From an uncultured Alphaproteobacteria bacterium (GTDB lineage: Bacteria; Pseudomonadota; Alphaproteobacteria; Puniceispirillales; Puniceispirillaceae), in assembly GCA_913064995.1 (NCBI GenBank), contig CAJYBL010000109.1:1-5514 (forward strand): DNA of 5,514 bases. The letters run 5' to 3'. Below are positions 1 to 4,677 of the stretch, piece by piece. A program made the translations under genes and the position numbers. The notes beneath the pieces are model-generated. The model saw only the letters and a list, made by a program, of their open reading frames with translations. It made no database searches and was not told where the DNA came from. The stretch's first letter is position 1, and every line of letters starts with the position of its first letter.

Positions 1-825
1 CATCCGTTCTTGCAGAAGCAGATCACGTTGTTGGGGTGGAGTAAAATGGGAAGTGCGATGCTGGAAGGCTGGCTTGCCGACACCAACCTTGACGCCAATT
101 TTACCATTATCGAACCGCATCAAAGCCATCTTGGCTGGCTGCAAGGGCAAAAGGCTGTTCGGCTTTATGCCGATTGTGCGGCGGCGATTGCCGATGGCGC
201 ACCGGTTAGCACAATGATCGTTCTTGCCGTTAAACCACAAATGATGGATGACGCTATCGCCGGTCTTGGCGTGATGAAACATGCTGATTGCGCCTATCTT
301 TCGATCGCTGCTGGCATTTCAACAGGCTGGTTGAAACAGCGGCTTGGTGATGATGCGATTGTCATCAGGGCGATGCCGAATACGCCGGCGGCGATTGGCA
401 AAGGCATCACCGCGCTTTATGCTGTTTCATCAAATCAGGCGCGTGATCTGGCAAGCCAGCTTTTGGCGGCTGTTGGGCAGGTTGTGCATGTTCAAGATGA
501 AGCCTTGATGGATGGCGTTACCGCCTTGTCTGGATCGGGGCCTGCCTATGTGTTTTTACTGGTCGAAGCCATGACCGAGGCAGGCATCAAAGCAGGGCTT
601 CCCGATGATTTGGCAGCTGAATTGGCAAAGGCAACGGTTTGTGGCGCTGGCGCGCTGATGGCGGCGGTTGATGCAGCACCTTCTATTCTGCGTGAAAATG
701 TGACAAGCAAAGGCGGTACAACGGCGGCGGCACTGGCGGTTTTGATGGCCGATGACGGGTTGGCAAGCCTGATGACAAAGGCAGTTGCCGCGGCAAAAGC
801 GCGGTCAATCGAACTTGGCGAATAG
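1..825 (+). CDS. proC: Pyrroline-5-carboxylate reductase (5' end at window edge)
   Basis: Catalyses the last step of proline biosynthesis, NAD(P)H-dependent reduction of 1-pyrroline-5-carboxylate to proline, in the cytoplasm. The frame is open to base 1. The first possible start inside the window is TTG at 10, which would give a 271-residue protein of normal length (family about 270), but only nine bases precede it and they hold no ribosome binding site, so the true start may lie upstream. Numbered from that TTG: Rossmann beta strand and dinucleotide loop at 5-14, VLAVKPQ at 71-77, MPNTP at 122-126, the dimerisation and active-site region SGSGPAYVF at 174-182, and the ProC signature around LRENVTSKGGTTAAAL at 227-242. 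The family identification is secure. Odd point: the dinucleotide loop reads GWSKMG, with Ser in place of the usual second Gly. A 126 bp gap separates it from the next gene, and no intrinsic terminator was seen after the TAG stop. Confidence 0.95.
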   Translation, partial: HPFLQKQITLLGWSKMGSAMLEGWLADTNLDANFTIIEPHQSHLGWLQGQKAVRLYADCAAAIADGAPVSTMIVLAVKPQMMDDAIAGLGVMKHADCAYLSIAAGISTGWLKQRLGDDAIVIRAMPNTPAAIGKGITALYAVSSNQARDLASQLLAAVGQVVHVQDEALMDGVTALSGSGPAYVFLLVEAMTEAGIKAGLPDDLAAELAKATVCGAGALMAAVDAAPSILRENVTSKGGTTAAALAVLMADDGLASLMTKAVAAAKARSIELGE

Positions 826-858
826 GCCAAAAGACAGCCAAAAAATCCTCTATTTAGA

Positions 859-902
859 ATTCGTGTCGAATCTGTGCTATATTTATAGTGCCTGCTGAGC
901 AG
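859..902 (+). promoter_or_regulatory. Possible promoter/operator region upstream of the TetR/COQ9-like gene
   Basis: The 126 bp gap after proC holds three short inverted repeats close together: ATTCG-TGT-CGAAT at 859-871, CTATA-TT-TATAG at 877-888 and CTGCT-G-AGCAG at 892-902. The middle one contains TATATT (878-883), a good match to a sigma-70 -10 box, but the best -35 partner (TTAGAA, 854-859, 18 bp spacing) is weak. A second -10-like TAAAAT lies at 927-932 without a clear -35. Autoregulation through palindromic sites is common for TetR-type genes, which makes the location suggestive. The arms are only 5 bp each and could be chance in AT-rich DNA. Confidence 0.3.
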
Positions 903-940
903 TGCCATCATCTGTTCAGGCTGTTTTAAAATTTTATGAA

Positions 941-945
941 AAGGA
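941..945 (+). promoter_or_regulatory. Ribosome binding site for the TetR/COQ9-like gene
   Basis: AAGGA lies six bases before the ATG at 952, an ideal Shine-Dalgarno spacing. It fixes this ATG as the start and argues against the out-of-frame ATGs at 936 and 945. Confidence 0.75.
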
Positions 946-951
946 TGTCTG

Positions 952-1626
952 ATGTTGCAGGATTCTGCCTCGCCGCACTCAAATGATGAAAAACGCGCCG
1001 CGCTTGCCGATGCGGCATGGGCGCTTTTGGCCACGCATGATATTGATAAGATTGGCCTTGATATGGTTGCCGATATGGCAGGCATTGAGTATGGTTTTAC
1101 AGGAACGCTTGGCGGCAGTGTGCAACGGCTGGTTCTGGCCAAGATGGCCGCGCTGGATCGCCAATCAGTCATGGAAAGCTTTGACGATATTGAAGATGCT
1201 GGCGAGGTATCTATCCGCGAGAAAATCATCGAAGGCTTGCTTCACCGGTTTGAAACCTATGCCCCATATCGCGCGCAGATTGATCAGTTGAACCGGTCGG
1301 CTCGCCGCCATCCTGAATTGGCGTTGCGTTTGCTTGATGGGCTGGAAGCCGTGGTGCGGCGTGTTCTGGTGATGGCTGGTGATTCCGCGCATGGGTTAAA
1401 AGGCATGTTGCGGGTCAAAGGGGTTGTTGCGGTATTTTTGGCAACGGCACGCGTTTGGATGAAAGATGACAGCCCTGATCTTGCAGCAACGATGAAAATG
1501 CTCGATCAACGGATGGTGAAAGCCGAAGAATGGGGTGTCAGCCTTCGCCTGTTTGGCGGCAAGCATGCCGATCAAGATCATCATGATGACGCATCAGCGA
1601 GGCGGTATGGTGTCGATAATGACTGA
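952..1626 (+). CDS. TetR/COQ9-like all-helical protein
   Basis: A 224-residue protein with the outline of the TetR/COQ9 superfamily. Residues 15-67 correspond to the N-terminal three-helix region: helix 1 around RAALADAAWALLATHDIDKI, then GLDMVADMAGIEYGF where the helix-turn-helix would sit. The usual TetR ending of the motif (Y-x-x-F-x-x-K-x-x-L) is replaced by TGTLGGSVQRL, so DNA binding is doubtful. The C-terminal block RVWMKDDSPDLAATMKMLDQR (167-187) strongly resembles the W-x-x-D-x-S-x-D-x-x-x-T-x-x-x-L-D motif of COQ9-type proteins, which bind lipids or ubiquinone intermediates, and also occurs in alphaproteobacterial proteins labelled TetR. It could therefore be a COQ9-like ubiquinone accessory factor or a divergent regulator, and the sequence alone does not decide. 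The tail (205-213) is rich in His and Asp. The stop codon lies 8 bp inside csaA, indicating co-transcription. Confidence 0.85.
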   Translation: MLQDSASPHSNDEKRAALADAAWALLATHDIDKIGLDMVADMAGIEYGFTGTLGGSVQRLVLAKMAALDRQSVMESFDDIEDAGEVSIREKIIEGLLHRFETYAPYRAQIDQLNRSARRHPELALRLLDGLEAVVRRVLVMAGDSAHGLKGMLRVKGVVAVFLATARVWMKDDSPDLAATMKMLDQRMVKAEEWGVSLRLFGGKHADQDHHDDASARRYGVDND

Positions 1627-1957
1627 GGCATCATTTGAAGATTTTCTTAAACTTGATATCAGATGCGGAACGATTGTTGCGGCCACGCCCTTTCCCGAAG
1701 CGCGCAAACCCGCCTATAAGCTGGAGATTGATTTTGGCGCGCCGCTTGGAATACGCAAATCATCAGCGCAAATCACCACTCATTACCAGCTAGATGAATT
1801 GATTGGCAAAAAAGTCTTGGCAGTGGCTAATTTTCCGCCGCGCCAGATTGGGCCATTTATGTCAGAAGTATTGACGCTTGGTGTGCCGGATGCCGCAGGC
1901 GAGGTTGTACTGGTCACGCCTGATCATCCGGTGCCGGATGGCGGGAAACTATTCTAG
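1619..1957 (+). CDS. csaA: CsaA-like tRNA-binding domain protein
   Basis: A 112-residue protein matching CsaA along its whole length. CsaA is a stand-alone OB-fold of the tRNA-binding (EMAP-II/Trbp111) type. Visible family motifs are FEDFLKLDIRCGTIV (6-20), FPEARKPAYKLEIDFG (25-40), SSAQIT (48-53), VANFPPRQIGPFMSEVL (69-85) and PDHPVPDG (101-108). In Bacillus CsaA is described as a homodimeric chaperone linked to protein export; its role in proteobacteria is unclear, and tRNA or peptide binding is inferred from the fold. The ATG at 1619 was chosen because CsaA homologues begin just before the FEDFLKLDIR block and the length then matches the family. It lies 8 bp before the end of the upstream gene, with GAGGCGG at 1599-1605 as a distant Shine-Dalgarno, so translational coupling is likely. 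Its TAG stop overlaps the convergent envZ stop. Confidence 0.93.
   Translation: MTEASFEDFLKLDIRCGTIVAATPFPEARKPAYKLEIDFGAPLGIRKSSAQITTHYQLDELIGKKVLAVANFPPRQIGPFMSEVLTLGVPDAAGEVVLVTPDHPVPDGGKLF
1925..1940. repeat. Perfect palindrome near the csaA/envZ junction
   Basis: CATCCGGTGCCGGATG has 7 bp arms around TG, and as RNA would form a 6 bp stem with a GTGC tetraloop. It encodes the HPVPDG motif of CsaA, which may be the whole explanation. On the - strand it begins 13 bases beyond the envZ stop codon, so it could form a hairpin at the 3' end of the regulatory operon mRNA. No U-run follows on either strand, so it is not a classical intrinsic terminator. Confidence 0.4.
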
Positions 1958-3273
1958 ACAGGTAATTTGACCGCAACACGAAGCCCGCCAAGCGGCGAGT
2001 CACCGAGCGCTAGCTCGCCGCCATGGCTTAGGATCACATCACTGGTAATCGACAGGCCGAGACCGGCACCGCCGGTGCGTCGGTTGCGTGATTCTTCAAG
2101 CCGGATAAAGGGCCGTATTGCGTCGGCGCGGCGTTCTTGCGGAATGCCAGCGCCATTATCATCAAAGGTAATGATCACTTCATCGTTGCGCATGCGGATT
2201 GCCACAATTGTTTTGGTTGAATAGCGAATGGCATTGGAAATGATGTTGGAAAAGGCGCGCTGGATGGCATTGCGCCGCATCGGGAACGCCGGAATATCAT
2301 CTTTGACCTGCGATAGGGTGATATCAAATTTGTGGCTTTTATGCGCTTGTGTAACCAGTCGGTTCAAAAGCTCATCAACCGCCAGTTCTTGCGGGGTCTC
2401 ATCACCCTCGCCAGCGGCAAAAGCGAGATAGCCGTCAATCATTTCTTCCATCTCGCTAACATCTCTGCTGATTGCTTTGGTATCGTCATTATCGGTCATC
2501 AAGGCCAGTTGAAGACGCATGCGGGTCAATGGGGTGCGCAAATCATGGCTAACACCGGCAAGCATTTCGGTACGTTCATTCAATTGCCGCATGATGCGAT
2601 AGCGCATCGCCTGAAACGCACGGCCAGCAAGCCGAACCTCGCGCGCGCCTTCGAGCCGGTAATCGGGAGCTGTCCGCCCAATCCCGAGCTGGCGCGCAGC
2701 TGCGGCCAGTCGGTGGATCGGGCGCACCTGTCCGCGAAGGAACATCAAGGCAATGCCAAACAGAATGATCGAGCTGCCAACTGTCCAGCCAATAAAGGTC
2801 CAGCTTGTTGAGCTAAAGATTCGTTTGCGACTTGCGTAAATCCGCAAAACGCCATTTTCTATTTGCAGGTCAATGAAAATCAGATTTGGGTCAGTGCTGA
2901 TATCAAGAACCCAGGGCAGTTTGATCTGTCGTTTCAATTCACGCCGAAGCATGGTTTCGGCATAGGTTTTCGGCGGGTGAATTGAGGTGGCAGGCAAAAC
3001 CGCGTTCGTTTGAAAGTCGATCGGAAAGCTAAAATATTGCCAGCCTTTTTCGGTAACAGCCGCGATTCTGGCCGGATCTGGATTCGTGCCGATACCACTA
3101 ACCAGCAAGGCCATTTCGCCAGCTAGGTTTTGCGCCATATGGCGGGTGACAGTATCCCAGTGACGTTCATAGAAAATGAAAACGGTAATGACCTGCACAA
3201 AAATCATCGGCATCAAGATGATTGACAGCATTCGGCCAAACAGGGTTTTGGGAAGAAATTCGCGCAATTGCAT
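1954..3273 (-). CDS. envZ: EnvZ-type membrane sensor histidine kinase
   Basis: A 439-residue inner-membrane kinase, partner of the adjacent OmpR-type regulator. Domains from the chosen start: short cytoplasmic N-terminus; first membrane helix about 13-35; periplasmic sensor segment about 36-157; second helix about 159-179 (IGWTVGSSIILFGIALMFL); HAMP linker with RPIHRL (184-189); H-box AGVSHDLRTPLTRMR with the phospho-acceptor His at 243; N-box FSNIISNAIRY with the key Asn at 347; G1 box DDNGAGIP at 371-378; F-box Phe near 389; G2 box GGAGLGLSI at 401-409. All catalytic elements are intact. The start is ATG at 3273 rather than TTG two codons earlier, because AGGG (3280-3283) is six bases from the ATG and too close to the TTG. 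Only 12 bases separate it from the response regulator gene, so the two are co-transcribed. The periplasmic signal cannot be inferred. Confidence 0.96.
   Translation of the reverse strand: MQLREFLPKTLFGRMLSIILMPMIFVQVITVFIFYERHWDTVTRHMAQNLAGEMALLVSGIGTNPDPARIAAVTEKGWQYFSFPIDFQTNAVLPATSIHPPKTYAETMLRRELKRQIKLPWVLDISTDPNLIFIDLQIENGVLRIYASRKRIFSSTSWTFIGWTVGSSIILFGIALMFLRGQVRPIHRLAAAARQLGIGRTAPDYRLEGAREVRLAGRAFQAMRYRIMRQLNERTEMLAGVSHDLRTPLTRMRLQLALMTDNDDTKAISRDVSEMEEMIDGYLAFAAGEGDETPQELAVDELLNRLVTQAHKSHKFDITLSQVKDDIPAFPMRRNAIQRAFSNIISNAIRYSTKTIVAIRMRNDEVIITFDDNGAGIPQERRADAIRPFIRLEESRNRRTGGAGLGLSITSDVILSHGGELALGDSPLGGLRVAVKLPV
1992..2021. repeat. GC-rich inverted repeat inside the 3' end of envZ
   Basis: GCGGCGAG (1992-1999) and CTCGCCGC (2014-2021) are perfect 8 bp complementary arms around a 14-base loop. 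The element lies 34 bases past the csaA stop on the + strand, where it could close the csaA mRNA, and within envZ codons on the other strand. No T-run follows it in the + direction, so factor-independent termination is not supported. Confidence 0.4.
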
Positions 3274-3285
3274 GATCAACCCTGC

Positions 3286-3981
3286 CTAACGTTTTGGTGC
3301 GGCAGTGTCGGTGCGCAGCATCCAGCCACGGTTCCGCACAGTTTGCAGGTAAACAGGATGGCGCGGGTCAGGCTCTAGCTTGCGGCGAAGTCGGGCAACA
3401 GCCACATCAATTGACCGGCCTTCCATGCGCCCATCAAGCGTCGCGCCAAGATCATCACGTGATAGGATTTGATTGGGGCGTTTACCAAAACTGGTCAAAA
3501 GCTGCTGCTCTGCCGTTGTGATATGCAACCGGTCGCCTGATTTTGATAGCATGCCGGTATCGGGATCAAACAGAAAGGGGCCAAAATTTATTTGCATGTC
3601 AAAATGGTCATTGCTGCGATTGCGCTGGAGAATACGTTTGATCCGCAGCACAAGTTCGCGCGGTTCGAATGGCTTTGACATATAATCATCAGCACCAGCC
3701 TCTAGCCCTTCAATGCGATTTTCCGTTTCGGACATTGCTGTTAGAAACAGGGCAGGGACTGCATTGTCTTTTCGAATATCAGCTAAAAATTCAAGTCCTG
3801 TTTCACCAGGCATCATGATATCGACAACCAAAAGATCAAAGGCAATGCCTTGCAGAATTTTGCGTGCTTCGCTGGCATTGCCAGCATCAGTGACGCGAAA
3901 GCCACTTTCTTCGAGAAACCGCCGAAGCAGAATGCGAAGCCGTTCATCATCATCGATGACAAGGATGTGATGCTCTGACAT
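3286..3981 (-). CDS. ompR: OmpR-family response regulator
   Basis: A 231-residue cytoplasmic transcription regulator phosphorylated by the downstream kinase. The receiver domain (about 4-118) has acidic residues D10-D11, phospho-acceptor D54 in LLVVDIMMPGETG, switch T81 and K103 in YMSKPFEPRE. The C-terminal winged-helix DNA-binding domain (about 131-224) has TTAEQQLL, RSIDVAVARLRRKLEPDPRHPVYL and the wing VRNRGWML. In most relatives the wing reads VRGxGYxL, so Asn-Arg and Trp are mild departures at the DNA-contacting tip. The ATG at 3981 is preceded by AGGGG four bases upstream. Gene order (MarR gene, this regulator, then kinase) and the MarR/OmpR pairing resemble petP-petR of Rhodobacter capsulatus, in which petR is an OmpR-type regulator; equivalence of function is inference. 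A 75 bp gap separates it from the upstream MarR gene and holds a possible internal promoter. Confidence 0.96.
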   Translation of the reverse strand: MSEHHILVIDDDERLRILLRRFLEESGFRVTDAGNASEARKILQGIAFDLLVVDIMMPGETGLEFLADIRKDNAVPALFLTAMSETENRIEGLEAGADDYMSKPFEPRELVLRIKRILQRNRSNDHFDMQINFGPFLFDPDTGMLSKSGDRLHITTAEQQLLTSFGKRPNQILSRDDLGATLDGRMEGRSIDVAVARLRRKLEPDPRHPVYLQTVRNRGWMLRTDTAAPKR

Positions 3982-4046
3982 AAGGCCCCTCTATGATTGA
4001 ATGCTGGGTTAAGTGAATTTAAGGCCCGTCAATTCAATTAAGCGCA

Positions 4047-4074
4047 ATTATGGCAATCAAATATCGCGTGTCTG
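4047..4074 (-). promoter_or_regulatory. Possible promoter for ompR-envZ
   Basis: On the - strand, CAGACA (4069-4074, 4 of 6 to the -35 consensus) and CATAAT (4047-4052, 5 of 6 to the -10) are 16 bp apart and straddle the marR stop codon. This would start transcription near 4040, about 60 bases before the ompR ATG. It would let the two-component pair be expressed separately from marR. Support is only consensus matching. Confidence 0.25.
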
Positions 4075-4557
4075 ATCTTGCTGAGCGATCTGGTCAATCG
4101 TATCGCTGTCGAGCAATCCCCGCAATACCCGTTGGAATCCATCAACCGCATCAACACCGGCTTCACGATAGGCAGCGGCAAACCGGCGGCCTTGCAATGA
4201 GGTTAGGCGTGACTCAAGCCCGATGCCGGTTTCGGTAAGATACAGCAAACGCTGGCGGCGGTCAGTTGCGCCGGGCTTTTGAAAGACATAGCCATCTTGC
4301 ATTAATCCAGACAGAACACGCGACAGGCTTTGTTTGGTGATGCAAAGGATGGTCAAAAGATCACTGACCGTGATCCCGGAGTTGCGGCCAATAAAATAGA
4401 TTGCCCGATGATGCGCACGCCCCATATGCTGTTCAGCAAGAATCGAGTCGGCTTCACCGGTGAAATCGCGGTAAGCGAAAAACATTAATTCAATGCCGAG
4501 GCGCAATTCTTCTTCGCGGAGAAAAAGAGCCTTGCCAATTGGTTTTACGTCAGCCAT
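4057..4557 (-). CDS. MarR-family transcriptional regulator
   Basis: A 166-residue winged-helix regulator. Numbered from the chosen ATG, dimerisation helices lie at the termini, a helical segment at 36-57 (EADSILAEQHMGRAHHRAIYFI) leads into the helix-turn-helix at about 62-84 (TVSDLLTILCITKQSLSRVLSGL), and the wing at 96-108 contains D99 and R101 of the conserved D-x-R wing motif. MarR proteins bind palindromic DNA as dimers and often respond to small molecules or oxidants; the single Cys (C72) lies in the helix-turn-helix. The ATG at 4557 is preferred to one 72 bases upstream because it gives the usual family length and the extra 24 residues look non-coding. It has no strong Shine-Dalgarno. 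It is divergent from ilvE and upstream of ompR-envZ. PetP of Rhodobacter, also MarR-type and next to petR, is the closest known parallel by gene order. The regulated genes are unknown. Confidence 0.93.
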   Translation of the reverse strand: MADVKPIGKALFLREEELRLGIELMFFAYRDFTGEADSILAEQHMGRAHHRAIYFIGRNSGITVSDLLTILCITKQSLSRVLSGLMQDGYVFQKPGATDRRQRLLYLTETGIGLESRLTSLQGRRFAAAYREAGVDAVDGFQRVLRGLLDSDTIDQIAQQDQTRDI

Positions 4558-4585
4558 GTTGACCAATATAGAATGTGAGTGGTAA

Positions 4586-4602
4586 AAAGACGTATAGTCT
4601 TT
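4586..4602. promoter_or_regulatory. Candidate MarR operator 1 (palindrome)
   Basis: AAAGAC-GTATA-GTCTTT has perfect 6 bp arms around a 5-base centre, 17 bp in total, which suits a MarR dimer site. It covers TATA-like -10 elements on both strands and lies next to a MarR gene, so autoregulation or control of ilvE is plausible. Operator function is inference. Confidence 0.4.
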
Positions 4603-4617
4603 AGCATGAAATGGCCG

Positions 4618-4631
4618 AAATGGAACCATTT
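4618..4631. promoter_or_regulatory. Candidate operator 2 (palindrome)
   Basis: AAATGG-AA-CCATTT is a 6+2+6 inverted repeat. Another copy of AAATGG occurs just before it at 4609-4614, giving two direct and one inverted copy. Its centre is about 30 bp from the centre of the first palindrome, close to three helical turns. The arm sequences of the two palindromes differ (GAC against TGG), so they need not bind the same protein. Confidence 0.3.
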
Positions 4632-4662
4632 AAATTCGTGAGATAAACGCTTTGGCTGTTTT

Positions 4663-4675
4663 TAGGGAGAGCAGG
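4663..4675 (+). promoter_or_regulatory. Ribosome binding site region of ilvE
   Basis: The purine-rich stretch AGGGAGAGCAGGA precedes the ATG at 4678. AGGGAG is nine bases away and AGGA two, so the former or the overlapping GGAGAG is the likelier Shine-Dalgarno. It supports the chosen start. Confidence 0.6.
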
Positions 4676-4677
4676 AT

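Larger units (their letters stand above)
4558..4677. promoter_or_regulatory. Divergent control region between marR and ilvE
   Basis: These 120 bases must hold the promoters of both marR (-) and ilvE (+). On the + strand the best consensus pair is TTGACC (4559-4564) and TAAAAA (4583-4588), 18 bp apart; TATAGT at 4593-4598 is a better -10 but lacks a -35. On the - strand TATATT (4565-4570) lies seven bases before the marR ATG. Two palindromes sit in the middle, described separately. No attenuator-like leader peptide or terminator hairpin was found ahead of ilvE, which is relevant because branched-chain amino-acid genes are sometimes attenuated. Confidence 0.5.

Noticed and set aside
815..841. 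Possible terminator after proC (TTGGC pairing with GCCAA at 826-830 or 837-841)
   Set aside because: The stem is only 5 bp, overlaps the end of the gene and is followed by A rather than T residues on the + strand.
945..986. Short open frame beginning at ATG 945, overlapping the start of the TetR/COQ9-like gene
   Set aside because: It has 13 codons, its ATG overlaps the ribosome binding site of the next gene, and nothing suggests it is translated.
546..1229. A 227-codon open frame on the - strand across the end of proC and the start of the TetR/COQ9-like gene
   Set aside because: It is antisense to two well-supported genes, is low-complexity (Ser/Ala-rich) and shows no recognisable motif.
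1535..1618. N-terminal extension of CsaA by 28 residues
   Set aside because: CsaA homologues begin just before the FEDFLKLDIR block, and the extension lies wholly inside the upstream gene in another frame.
2332..2811. A 159-codon open frame on the + strand inside envZ
   Set aside because: It is antisense to the HAMP and HisKA region of a clearly conserved kinase and resembles no family.
3274..3279. TTG start for envZ two codons upstream
   Set aside because: AGGG is directly next to this TTG but ideally spaced from the ATG at 3273.
4558..4629. N-terminal extension of the MarR protein by 24 residues to an upstream ATG
   Set aside because: No Shine-Dalgarno precedes it, the added residues do not look like a MarR N-terminus, and it would bury the palindrome at 4586-4602 in coding sequence.
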